A stretch of DNA of 64,000 bases from positions 1,550,001-1,614,000 of the forward strand of contig NZ_QFYQ01000001.1 of the NCBI RefSeq assembly GCF_003254475.1, read 5' to 3'. This document shows, piece by piece, positions 1 through 7,539 of this stretch. Position 1 is the stretch's first letter, and every line of letters starts with the position of its first letter. The notes under the pieces were generated by a model. It saw nothing but the letters and a program-made list of their open reading frames with translations, had not been told where the DNA came from and did no database searches. Origin of the DNA: Phenylobacterium soli (lineage in GTDB: Bacteria > Pseudomonadota > Alphaproteobacteria > Caulobacterales > Caulobacteraceae). Both the position numbers and the translations under genes were made by a program.

Positions 1-135
1 GGCTGCCCGGTTCCAGACGGCGACCTGTCCCTGGAGGGTTGTGGCGATGACGGCGGTGTCCTCCGCCAGCGGCAGGGGACGGGCGAGCCGTTCGCGGATC
101 CAGGCGAGCTCACGCGAGCTCTCGACGGTGTTCAT
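1..135 (-). CDS. PAS-domain protein, N-terminal fragment (probable sensor protein)
   Basis: The reverse strand reads an ATG at 135 preceded by a good ribosome binding site (AGGAG about 6 bases upstream) and stays open for 45 codons to the window edge. The peptide begins MNTVESSRELAWIRERL and continues with AVIATTLQGQVAVWNRAA, which fits the start of a PAS fold (the usual pattern is a hydrophobic strand, then D/T-x-x-G-x-V-x-x-W-N-x-A). PAS proteins of this kind are usually histidine kinases or diguanylate cyclases. The output domain lies outside the window, so the function cannot be assigned. Confidence 0.6.
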   Translation of the reverse strand, partial: MNTVESSRELAWIRERLARPLPLAEDTAVIATTLQGQVAVWNRAA

Positions 136-291
136 GACGTCTCCTGGGGCGGGTGGCCCGGTACGAGGCCTATCATGGATCAATGCCGGATGCGCGGGGG
201 ACTGAGCGGCCTGATTGGTTTTCGGCGCCCGGAGGGCCTTTGCCCCTGGCGGGGCAGGGTCTATCCTCTCCGAGCGCAGTGGGTGAAAGCT

Positions 292-567
292 ATGAGCGAC
301 GCTGTCGGCCCTGGCGATCTGGTTCTATGCGTCAACGCCGCCCCGAACCATGTGACGGGCAGGCCGGTGCCCCTCAGGGCGGGCGAGACCTACCGGGTGC
401 TTGGCGTGATGGAATTCGCCTGCCCCTGCGGCCGCTCAGACGCCCTGCTCGACGTCGGCGTCGATTTCGCCTGGTGCCAGACGCGTTTCCGGCTTCTCCC
501 GAAGCCCAAGGCGCAGGCGAAGACGCGACGCGTTTCGGCGCCCAAGCAGAAAGAAACGGTCCGCTAG
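292..567 (+). CDS. small conserved hypothetical protein, 91 aa
   Basis: The reading frame is open upstream, but the ATG at 292 (MSDAVGPGDLVLCVN) starts where the peptide begins to look like a folded protein. The middle contains a C-P-C-G group, a pattern of beta strands (GDLVLCVN, AGETYRVLGV) and a basic lysine-rich tail. It resembles small alphaproteobacterial unknown proteins with a short beta-barrel-like domain, but I cannot name a family. No strong ribosome binding site is visible. It lies between a divergent PAS protein and a large secreted RTX protein and need not be related to either. Confidence 0.55.
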   Translation: MSDAVGPGDLVLCVNAAPNHVTGRPVPLRAGETYRVLGVMEFACPCGRSDALLDVGVDFAWCQTRFRLLPKPKAQAKTRRVSAPKQKETVR

Positions 568-714
568 ACGCGAACCTTCCCACGCGTGGGGCCATGGCCT
601 CGCGCGCGACCCTTCGATCCAGAACTACCGTCGCGTGCGCGGCTCCAGGGCCGAACATTTCGCGGCAACCCCCGATTACGGGCTCGGTACTGGTCAAAAT
701 CGAGGGGGCATCCC

Positions 715-3700
715 ATGCCAACCATTCTTGGCACGAACGGCGCTGACACCCTGAACGGGCTGTCCGGCGACAACCTGATCCAGGGCGGCGACGGCGCCGA
801 CAAGCTCAACGGGGGCGCCGGCAGGGACACCCTCGACGGCGGCCTCGGGGCCGACACCCTGAGCGGCAATTCCGGCGATGACGTCATGGTCTACGACGCC
901 AGCGCTTCGGGCCTGAGCACCATCGCGCCGGGCGCCGGCGCGGGGGCGGACGTCGTCGACGGCGGCTCGGGCATCGACAGCCTGAAGCTCGTCCTGACCT
1001 ACAACCAGTGGATCAGCGGCTCGGTGCAGGCGGACCTCTCGGCCTTCCTCGCCTTCCTGAACGCGAACACCAACGTCCACACCCAGGAAGCGACCAACGC
1101 GATCTTCACCTTCAGCCAGTCGGGCTGGAACCTGCAGGCCTCGAAGATCGAGACCCTGCAGGTGTTCGTCGGCAACGTGCAGGTGGCGGCCCTCGACCAG
1201 GCGCCGGTGATCACCTCGAACGGCGGCCAGGACACCGGGACCGCCAGCGTCTTCGAGAACAGCACGGCGGTGGGGACCGTCCAGGCGAGCGATCCGGACG
1301 CGGTCAGCGTGCTGAGCTACTCGATCGTCGGCGGCGCCGACGCGGCCAAGTTCAGCATCAACGCGACGACGGGCGCGCTGGCGTTCGTCTCCGCCCCGGA
1401 CTTCGAACATCCGACGGCGAGCGGCGGCGGCAACGCCTATTCGGTGTGGGTGCAGGCCTCGGACGGATTGCTCACCGATGTCCAGAAGCTGACCGTCAAT
1501 GTGCAGAACGTGAACGAGGCCCCGGCCGGGACCAATGGCTCCGGCACGGTGCTGGAGGACGGGACCTACACCTTCGCGGCGAGCGACTTCGGCTTCACCG
1601 ATCCGAACGACTCCCCTGCCAACAGCCTGATGGCGGTGAAGATCACCACCCTGCCGGGCGCGGGCTCGCTGCAGCTCAACGGCGTCGCCGTGACCGCGGG
1701 CCAGACGATCCAGGCGGCTGACATCGGCAACCTGACGTTCACGCCGGCGGCCAACGCCAACGGGACCGGCTATGCGAACCTGACCTTCCAAGTGCAGGAC
1801 GACGGCGGCACGGCCAACGGCGGCGTCGACCTCGATCCCACGGCGAACACCTTCACCTTCAACGTCACACCGGTGAACGACGCCCCGGCCGGGACCAACG
1901 GCTCGGGCACGGTGCTGGAGGACGGGACCTACACCTTCGCCGCGTCAGACTTCGGCTTCACCGATCCGAACGATTCCCCGGCCAACAGCCTGATGGCGGT
2001 GAAGATCACCACCCTGCCGGGCGCGGGCTCGCTGCAGCTCAACGGCGTCGCGGTGACCGCCGGCCAGACGATCCAGGCGGCCGACATTAGCCATCTCACC
2101 TTCACGCCCGCGGCCAATGCCAACGGGACCGGCTATGCGAGCCTGACCTTCCAGGTGCAGGACGACGGCGGCACGGCCAACGGCGGCGTCGACCTCGACC
2201 CCACGGCGAACACCTTCACCTTCAACGTGACACCGGTGAACGACGCCCCGGCGGGGACCAACGGCTCGGGCACGGTGCTGGAGGACGGGACCTACACCTT
2301 CGCGGCGAGCGACTTCGGCTTCACCGATCCGAACGACTCCCCGGCCAACAGCCTGATGGCGGTGAAGATCACCACCCTGCCGGGCGCGGGCTCGCTGCAG
2401 CTCAACGGCGTCGCCGTGACCGCGGGCCAGACGATCCAGGCGGCTGACATCGGCAACCTGACGTTCACGCCGGCGGCCAACGCCAACGGGACCGGCTATG
2501 CGAACCTGACCTTCCAAGTGCAGGACGACGGCGGCACGGCCAACGGCGGCGTCGACCTCGATCCCACGGCGAACACCTTCACCTTCAACGTGACACCGGT
2601 GAACGACGCCCCGGTGAACACCGTGCCCTCGGCCCAGACGGTCACCGCCGGCTCGGCCGCCGCTATCTCGGGACTGTCGGTCGCCGACGTCGACGACGCG
2701 GACAACGCGATCGCCGGCGACGAGACGGTGCAGGTCAGCCTGGCGGTTGGCCACGGCGCGCTGAACCTGTCCACGACCACCGGCCTGACCGGCGACACGG
2801 ACGGCTCGGACGGGCAGCTGGCGATCACCGGCACGCTCGCCCAGGTGAACGCCGCCCTGGCGAGCCTGAGCTACACGGCGAACAGCGCTTATGCCGGCGC
2901 CGACACCCTGTCCGTGACGACCAGCGACCTCGGCCATTTCGGGACCGGCGGCGCCCAGAGCGACAGCGACACCGTCGCCCTGACGGTGCTGAGCGGCAAC
3001 CACGCGCCGGTGGCGAACAACGACGCCATCATCGTCTCGACCAACACCGGCTTCACCATGCCGGTCGGCTGGCTGCTGGCCAACGACACGGACGCCGACG
3101 CCGACACGCTGGCAGTCACCGCGGCCAACGTCACCGCCGCCAACGGCTGGACCATCAGCCCGGTCACCTCGGGCGGAGTGGTCACCGGCTTCACCGTGAA
3201 TTCGCCCGGCACGAACAGCACGACGGCGACCCTCGATTACACCCTGAGCGACGGGCACACGACGACCACCGGCCACGTCACCCTGACCACCACCGACACC
3301 AAGATCACCGGCGGCGCGGATACGGTCGACCTGCACGCCCAGACCTACGACTTCTCCTACATCGACGCGAACCAGGGGAACGACGCCGAAACCGGCAGCA
3401 CGGTGGTTCCGGCGGGCGACGTCCTGCTCGGCAACTCGGGCGACGACAATCTGGCGGGCAACTCCGGAAGCGACACCCTGAACGGCGGGACAGGCGCCGA
3501 CACCCTCAACGGCGGCAGCGGCGCGGACCTCTTCGTCTATGGCGCGACCGGGGAGAGCCAGGTCCCTGGGCGCAACACCAGCACGGACGTGATCAGCGAC
3601 TTCACGCACGGGGTGGACCGCATCGACCTGTCGGCCATCGACGCCGACACGGGCCTTGCCGGCAATCAGGCCTTCGCCTTCGCCGGCGCGACGCCCACCG

Positions 3701-3837
3701 CGCATGCGATCTGGTGGACCGAGACCGGCGGCAACACCCTGGTCCTCGCTGACGTCAACGGCGATACGACCGCGGACATGGAGATCATCCTGACGGGTGT
3801 CGGCAAGGGCCTGACCGCGGCCGACTTCGTGCTCTAG
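715..3837 (+). CDS. RTX/cadherin-like repeat protein, probable type I secreted surface protein, 1040 aa
   Basis: The ATG at 715 follows a GAGGGGG ribosome binding site; the open frame further upstream has no coding character. Residues ~4-57 carry glycine/aspartate nonapeptide RTX repeats (GGDGADKLNGGAG). Residues ~163-266 look like a cadherin domain. Residues 267-629 are three near-identical 121-residue Ig-like units beginning NEAPAG/NDAPAG. Two more beta-rich domains follow. From ~904 there are further RTX repeats and a peptidase M10 serralysin C-terminal-type region ending ADFVL. RTX repeats bind calcium after export, and this C-terminal region typically carries the uncleaved type I secretion signal. 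There is no N-terminal signal peptide. No secretion ABC transporter gene is nearby. The role (adhesin or biofilm matrix) is inferred. Confidence 0.85.
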   Translation: MPTILGTNGADTLNGLSGDNLIQGGDGADKLNGGAGRDTLDGGLGADTLSGNSGDDVMVYDASASGLSTIAPGAGAGADVVDGGSGIDSLKLVLTYNQWISGSVQADLSAFLAFLNANTNVHTQEATNAIFTFSQSGWNLQASKIETLQVFVGNVQVAALDQAPVITSNGGQDTGTASVFENSTAVGTVQASDPDAVSVLSYSIVGGADAAKFSINATTGALAFVSAPDFEHPTASGGGNAYSVWVQASDGLLTDVQKLTVNVQNVNEAPAGTNGSGTVLEDGTYTFAASDFGFTDPNDSPANSLMAVKITTLPGAGSLQLNGVAVTAGQTIQAADIGNLTFTPAANANGTGYANLTFQVQDDGGTANGGVDLDPTANTFTFNVTPVNDAPAGTNGSGTVLEDGTYTFAASDFGFTDPNDSPANSLMAVKITTLPGAGSLQLNGVAVTAGQTIQAADISHLTFTPAANANGTGYASLTFQVQDDGGTANGGVDLDPTANTFTFNVTPVNDAPAGTNGSGTVLEDGTYTFAASDFGFTDPNDSPANSLMAVKITTLPGAGSLQLNGVAVTAGQTIQAADIGNLTFTPAANANGTGYANLTFQVQDDGGTANGGVDLDPTANTFTFNVTPVNDAPVNTVPSAQTVTAGSAAAISGLSVADVDDADNAIAGDETVQVSLAVGHGALNLSTTTGLTGDTDGSDGQLAITGTLAQVNAALASLSYTANSAYAGADTLSVTTSDLGHFGTGGAQSDSDTVALTVLSGNHAPVANNDAIIVSTNTGFTMPVGWLLANDTDADADTLAVTAANVTAANGWTISPVTSGGVVTGFTVNSPGTNSTTATLDYTLSDGHTTTTGHVTLTTTDTKITGGADTVDLHAQTYDFSYIDANQGNDAETGSTVVPAGDVLLGNSGDDNLAGNSGSDTLNGGTGADTLNGGSGADLFVYGATGESQVPGRNTSTDVISDFTHGVDRIDLSAIDADTGLAGNQAFAFAGATPTAHAIWWTETGGNTLVLADVNGDTTADMEIILTGVGKGLTAADFVL
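1513..2601 (+). repeat. three in-frame 363-bp tandem repeats inside the RTX protein gene
   Basis: Units start at 1513, 1876 and 2239, each exactly 363 bases (121 codons), opening with AAC GAC/GAG GCC CCG. Units 1 and 3 are almost identical at DNA level through their second half. Unit 2 differs at several silent and coding positions (for example SHL against GNL, and YAS against YAN). The exact period keeps the reading frame, so copy number can change without truncating the protein. Confidence 0.95.
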
Positions 3838-3878
3838 CTTCGGCGGGCGCCAAAGCCGCGCCTCCGCGTTTGGCGGGG

Positions 3879-4949
3879 ATGGGCTTGCCTTTCCCCAACC
3901 TTCCGGGCGCGCCGGCTCCGGCGCACGCGGCGCCGGCGTCCCCGACCGTGCCGCTCGGCGATCAGATCGAGCGGCTGGTCAACGGCGGGCCCCAGGCCTG
4001 GGCCCCGCTGCTGGCCGGGCTGCTCCACGCGCTGATCAACCTGGCGATCGGCGCAGGCATCCTGGTCGTCACGCTGTGGGTGGCGCGATGGGCCTCGCGG
4101 CTGGCGCGGGAGGCCCTGGCGCGGCTGCACGGGCGCTCGGCGCCGGACGCGGTGCTGGCCGGCTTCCTCGCCTCGCTGGTGCGCTACACGGTGGTGGTGA
4201 TCGGCGGCATTGCAGTGCTGCAGCAGATCGGGGTGCAGACGACCTCGGTCCTGGCGGTGCTGGGCGCCGCCTCCCTCGCCATCGGCCTGGCGCTGCAGGG
4301 CGGGCTGTCGAACGTGGCGGCGGGGGTGATGATCCTGCTCCTGCGGCCCTATCGGATCGGCGACCGGGTGAAGATCGCCGACGTGGTCGGGCGGGTGCAC
4401 GGGCTCGACCTCTTCGTCACGCGCCTCCACGACCTGCAGAACTCGGTGGTGTTCATCCCCAACTCCAAGGCGCTGGGCGAGGTGGTGGTGAACTATTCGA
4501 TGCTCGAGGTGCGGCGCATCGACATGGACTTCGGCATCGACTACGACGACGACGAGGACCTGGCGCTGGCCCTACTGATCGAGATCGCCAAGGCCGATCC
4601 GCGCATCGTCGCCGACCCGCCGCCCTGGGCCAAGGTGACGGCCCTGAAGGACTCCTCGGTGACCGTGACCTTGCGGGCCTGGACTTCGCCGGCCGGCTAC
4701 CGAGACACCCAGTTCGACCTCATCAAGGCGGTGAAGCAGCGTTTCCAGGCGGCCGGCCTCAGCTTCCCCTATCCGCACCAGGTGGCGGTGACGCAGCGCG
4801 AGTTCACCCCGCCGGACCAGGCGCGGCAGGAGGCCGAGCTGAGCAGCCTCAGCGCTGCGGCGAAGGCCGAGGCCGGGGTGGTGAAGGGGCGCTCGCGCGG
4901 GGCGCGGAGCACCGGCTCGACCTCAGAGGCCAAGGGGCCGACCGGCTAG
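3879..4949 (+). CDS. MscS-family mechanosensitive ion channel
   Basis: This encodes a small-conductance mechanosensitive channel of the inner membrane, which opens under hypo-osmotic stress. The start is probably ATG 3879; TTG 3870 is the alternative. The N-terminus holds hydrophobic segments around ALINLAIGAGILVVTLWVA and YTVVVIGGIAVL. The pore-lining helix follows with the alanine/glycine pattern LAVLGAASLAIGLALQ, and then the beta domain with PYRIGDRVKI and VFIPNSK, both hallmark MscS stretches. The C-terminal tail is charged and serine-rich. At about 356 residues it is a standard-sized MscS with a short extra tail. Its stop overlaps the stop of the convergent DUF1801 gene within CTAG. Confidence 0.9.
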   Translation: MGLPFPNLPGAPAPAHAAPASPTVPLGDQIERLVNGGPQAWAPLLAGLLHALINLAIGAGILVVTLWVARWASRLAREALARLHGRSAPDAVLAGFLASLVRYTVVVIGGIAVLQQIGVQTTSVLAVLGAASLAIGLALQGGLSNVAAGVMILLLRPYRIGDRVKIADVVGRVHGLDLFVTRLHDLQNSVVFIPNSKALGEVVVNYSMLEVRRIDMDFGIDYDDDEDLALALLIEIAKADPRIVADPPPWAKVTALKDSSVTVTLRAWTSPAGYRDTQFDLIKAVKQRFQAAGLSFPYPHQVAVTQREFTPPDQARQEAELSSLSAAAKAEAGVVKGRSRGARSTGSTSEAKGPTG

Positions 4950-5335
4950 GCCTTGGCGCGGTTGAGCGCGATGGCGGCGCGGATCAGATCCTGCAGAGCC
5001 TTGCCGTCGATGGTCTCGCCTTCCCGGATGTCGATGGCGCGCCGGGTGGCGCCCTCGAGGCTGGAGTTGAAGAGGCCCTTCGGATCGGGGAGCGAGGCGC
5101 CCTTGGCGAAGGTCAGCTTGACGGCGGCCTTGTAGGCCTCGCCGGTGCAGAGGATGCCCGAGGAGGACCAGACCGGCACGTTCCACTTCCACTCCTCGAC
5201 CACGCCGGGATCGGCGGCGCGGATCAGGTCGCGGACGCGGGCCAGGGTCTCGCCGCGCCAGCCGGCGAGCTCGGCGATGCGGCCGTCGATCATCTGGGAC
5301 GGCGTGACGCCGGGCGGGGGCGGGTTTCGCTTCAT
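4946..5335 (-). CDS. DUF1801 domain protein (YdhG-like), 129 aa
   Basis: The peptide MKRNPPPPGVTPSQMIDGRI followed by a core with EEWKWNVPVWSSSGILC and VKLTFAKGA matches the DUF1801/YdhG fold (an iron chaperone frataxin-like superfamily). Its biochemical role is not established. The ATG at 5335 overlaps the stop of the upstream small membrane protein (ATGA), so it is the last gene of the ArsR operon. Such proteins often accompany ArsR-SRPBCC pairs. Its TAG shares a CTAG with the stop of the convergent MscS gene. Confidence 0.85.
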   Translation of the reverse strand: MKRNPPPPGVTPSQMIDGRIAELAGWRGETLARVRDLIRAADPGVVEEWKWNVPVWSSSGILCTGEAYKAAVKLTFAKGASLPDPKGLFNSSLEGATRRAIDIREGETIDGKALQDLIRAAIALNRAKA

Positions 5336-5541
5336 GCGCGGGCGGGGCCTTTGGCGAGATAGGGCAGGGCGAAGAGATAGAGCCCCGTCGCCAGCAGGGG
5401 AATGAGCGGGACGAGGGCGAGGAAGCCCAGCCACGGCGCCTGAACCTGGGCGGCCAGGGCGACGATGTTGGCGACGGCAAGGATCGTGAACGCCATCGAG
5501 AGCCAGCGATGCAGGCGGCGGATCCAGAGGTTCCAGGTCAT
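5332..5541 (-). CDS. small integral membrane protein, 69 aa
   Basis: This 69-residue protein has two predicted membrane helices (roughly residues 13-33 and 38-60), starting MTWNLWIRRLHRWLSMAF. It lies in the ArsR operon: 16 bases after the SRPBCC gene and overlapping the DUF1801 gene by ATGA. It resembles small unknown membrane proteins that accompany ArsR-SRPBCC modules. No enzymatic motif is visible. It could be a membrane anchor or stress protein, but nothing shows this. Confidence 0.7.
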   Translation of the reverse strand: MTWNLWIRRLHRWLSMAFTILAVANIVALAAQVQAPWLGFLALVPLIPLLATGLYLFALPYLAKGPARA

Positions 5542-5557
5542 GGGGGCTTGCTCCAGT

Positions 5558-6007
5558 TCAGGGCGCGATCATGGGGCCGGCCAGGAGGGCCTCGAGCCTG
5601 TCGAAATTGGCGCGCCAGCCGATCTGGGCGCCGCCGAAGTTCTGCGGCTGGTCGCGGCGGAATCCAGTCTGCTCCATGCGCAGGCGCGTGCCGGCGGCAG
5701 TCGGCGTCAGGGTCCAGGTGACGACGCTCGTCAGGCCATTGGTCGGGTGGTCGAAGTTCCAGCTGTAGGCGAGGGTGCGGTGCGGCTCGATCTCGAGCAC
5801 CTCGCAGTCCAGCACCCCGCCCCATTCGCCGCGCAGGTTGAAGCGCGCGCCGAGCTCAGGGACGAAGTCGTTGGCCATCAGCCATTCGGCCATCAGGTGC
5901 GGCTGGGTGAGCGCGCGCCAGATCCGCTCCGGCGGATGGCCGATGTCCCGCTCGACGACGACGGAGAGCGGGCCGGCCGCGGGCCGGGCGGGGGTGAGGT
6001 CGGTCAT
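5558..6007 (-). CDS. SRPBCC (AHSA1/START-like) domain protein, 149 aa
   Basis: The sequence has the START/Bet v 1-like pattern of AHSA1-family proteins: the opening VVVERDIGHPPERIWRALT, then MAEWLM, LEIEPHRTLAYSW and a closing amphipathic helix WRANFDRLEALLAG. These form a hydrophobic ligand cavity, and the ligand is unknown for this branch. The ATG at 6007 overlaps the stop of the ArsR gene (ATGA at 6004-6007), so the two are translationally coupled. ArsR-AHSA1 pairs are common in alphaproteobacteria and actinobacteria. Confidence 0.88.
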   Translation of the reverse strand: MTDLTPARPAAGPLSVVVERDIGHPPERIWRALTQPHLMAEWLMANDFVPELGARFNLRGEWGGVLDCEVLEIEPHRTLAYSWNFDHPTNGLTSVVTWTLTPTAAGTRLRMEQTGFRRDQPQNFGGAQIGWRANFDRLEALLAGPMIAP

Positions 6008-6327
6008 TGGTCCATCCTGGCGAGGAGGTCCTCGAGGCGATCGAAGCGACCTTCCCAGAAGCCGGCCATCTGGCGCGTCCAGTCGAGCAGCGGCGCGAGG
6101 GCGCCGAGCTGGGCGGCGTAGTGGGTCTGGCGCCCCTCGTGGCGGTCGCGGACCAGGCCGGCGTGCTTGAGGGCGGCGAGATGCTTGGAGACCGCCGGCT
6201 GGGAGACGCCGGCCTGGGCGGTGAGCGCGCCGACCGTCTGCTCCCCCTCGCGGCACAGGCGCTCGAAGAGGGCCCGCCGGGTCGGGTCGGCGAGGGTGCG
6301 GAACAGGAGGTCGGGCGCGGCGGACAC
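6004..6327 (-). CDS. ArsR-family winged-helix transcriptional repressor, 107 aa
   Basis: The protein matches the ArsR DNA-binding core: LFRTLADPTRRALFERL, then VGALTAQAGVSQPAVSKHLAALKHAGLV (helix-turn-helix, residues ~33-58) and the wing DRHEGRQTHY. It has no ELCVCD-type metal site, which fits the metal-independent ArsR branch paired with SRPBCC proteins. Translation starts at GTG 6327; no ribosome binding site is obvious, so the mRNA could be leaderless. Two palindromic operators lie just upstream, so the operon is probably autorepressed. Confidence 0.9.
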   Translation of the reverse strand: MSAAPDLLFRTLADPTRRALFERLCREGEQTVGALTAQAGVSQPAVSKHLAALKHAGLVRDRHEGRQTHYAAQLGALAPLLDWTRQMAGFWEGRFDRLEDLLARMDQ

Positions 6328-6335
6328 TGAAACTC

Positions 6336-6378
6336 ATAACTCTCGGGTTATCGGTTGGATCGATAACTCTTGGGTTAT
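6336..6378. promoter_or_regulatory. twin ArsR operators (two 16-bp palindromes)
   Basis: Two near-identical sites, ATAACTCTCGGGTTAT (6336-6351) and ATAACTCTTGGGTTAT (6363-6378), differ at one base. Each is an inverted repeat ATAAC-N6-GTTAT. They are 27 bases apart centre to centre, and the nearer one is 8 bases above the arsR start codon. The ATAAC/GTTAT arms match the general shape of ArsR-family operators. Binding by this ArsR is inferred. Confidence 0.75.
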
Positions 6379-6403
6379 GGATGAGTCAAGGGATCGTAAT
6401 GAG

Positions 6404-6799
6404 CTAGGCCTCGTCCACCGCGCGGGCGACGAGGTCGCGCCAGGTGGGGTCGGTGTCGTCGACGAGGTCGACGTCGTCGATCAGGGCGACGGCGGAGGCG
6501 CCGTCGGGGAGGATCAGGCCGAGCACCTCCAGCACCTCGCCGTCCGGGCCGCCGTGCGCCTCGGCCTGGACCGCGACGGCGGCCTGCTCGCCGTCGTCGT
6601 CCCACCAGATCACCGGCTGCGGCAGCTCCATCTCGAGGGGCTTCGGACCCGTGGTGTCGGCGAGCGCGAACACGGCGCGGCCGGCCTGGACGTCATCGAG
6701 CGTGGCGACGGCGCCGGCGAAGGGCACGAGCCGGGTCCAGTCGTCGACGTCGAAGCCGCCGCCGTCGAAGTCGTCGTCCTCGGGCGTGGGGCCGCCCAT
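6404..6799 (-). CDS. acidic hypothetical protein, 131 aa
   Basis: The gene starts at ATG 6799, two bases after the stop of the 54-residue gene upstream, so the two are probably co-transcribed. The protein is very acidic, with runs such as EDDDFDGGGFDVDD near the N-terminus and DDVDLVDDTDP near the C-terminus. It contains WWDDDGEQ in a probable beta strand region. No signal peptide or membrane segment is visible. I do not recognise the family. Confidence 0.6.
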   Translation of the reverse strand: MGGPTPEDDDFDGGGFDVDDWTRLVPFAGAVATLDDVQAGRAVFALADTTGPKPLEMELPQPVIWWDDDGEQAAVAVQAEAHGGPDGEVLEVLGLILPDGASAVALIDDVDLVDDTDPTWRDLVARAVDEA

Positions 6800-6801
6800 G
6801 T

Positions 6802-6966
6802 TCAGCGCTTCATCCAGGGCTTGGAGGCGCCGGCCGGCTGGCGCCTGGCCTGGGTGGGCGAGAGCTTGGCGCCGGACGGCGCGGACTTGGCGTCCTGCGC
6901 GGCCTTCTTCAGGCGCAGCGCCCGCTGCATCGGGGTTTCGTTCGGATCATCGGGACGGTCGGTCAT
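6802..6966 (-). CDS. small basic protein, 54 aa, conserved type
   Basis: A 54-codon reading frame runs from ATG 6966 to TGA at 6802, with product MTDRPDDPNETPMQRALRLK and a lysine/arginine-rich rest ending KPWMKR. Short basic proteins with the MQRALRLKKAA core are familiar beside housekeeping genes in Caulobacterales. The assignment as a real gene rests on that pattern, on the tight 2-base gap to the next gene, and on the divergent promoter space (41 bp) to the YaiI gene. Function is unknown. Confidence 0.6.
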   Translation of the reverse strand: MTDRPDDPNETPMQRALRLKKAAQDAKSAPSGAKLSPTQARRQPAGASKPWMKR

Positions 6967-7007
6967 GGGCGTGACTTACCACAGGCGGTCCGTGTCATAA
7001 CGGGCCG

Positions 7008-7460
7008 ATGACGACCATCTACATCGACGCCGACGCCTGCCCGGTGAAGGACGAGGTCTACAAGGTGGCCGGGCGCTACGCCCTGCCGGTGTTCGTGGTG
7101 TCCAACAGCTGGATCCGCACGCCCGCCCTGCCGCGGGTGGAGCTGGTGGTGGTGGACGCCGGGCCGGACGTCGCCGACGACTGGATCGCCGAGCGGGCCG
7201 GCGTGGGCGACATCGTGGTCACCACCGACATTCCGCTGGCGCAGCGGGCGCTCAAGGCCGGCGCCCAGGCGATCCGGTCCAACGGCCAGGTGTTCAGCCA
7301 CGACAACATCGGTTCGGCCCTTGCCGGACGGGCGATCGGCGAGCACCTGCGCTCCATGGGCGAGATCACCGGGGGGCCCAGGCCCTTCGCCGCCGCCGAC
7401 CGCTCGAAGTTCCTGCAGGCGCTCGACGCTGCGGTGGTGCGCGCGAAGCGGGCCGGGTGA
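7008..7460 (+). CDS. YaiI/YqxD family protein (DUF188, UPF0178), 150 aa
   Basis: The start MTTIYIDADACPVKDEVYKVA is the signature of this family: a conserved YIDADACPVK strand with acidic residues, followed by VVSNSW and VVTTDIPLA. The fold is related to PIN/NYN nucleases, but the cellular role is not established. Length is typical. The gene is divergent from the 54-residue gene and lies 79 bases upstream of the flavin monooxygenase GTG. Confidence 0.93.
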   Translation: MTTIYIDADACPVKDEVYKVAGRYALPVFVVSNSWIRTPALPRVELVVVDAGPDVADDWIAERAGVGDIVVTTDIPLAQRALKAGAQAIRSNGQVFSHDNIGSALAGRAIGEHLRSMGEITGGPRPFAAADRSKFLQALDAAVVRAKRAG

Positions 7461-7539
7461 ACAGCCCTCAGGGCGCCCCGACGTCAGTCGAAAGCTGGTT
7501 TATCCTGCGCCGAAACAGGGATTTGCGGAGGATCGGACA

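Noticed and set aside
1945-3705. Minus-strand frame opposite the RTX protein, with internal repeats
   Set aside because: The repeats only mirror the plus-strand 363-bp repeats; no start signal or protein-like composition.
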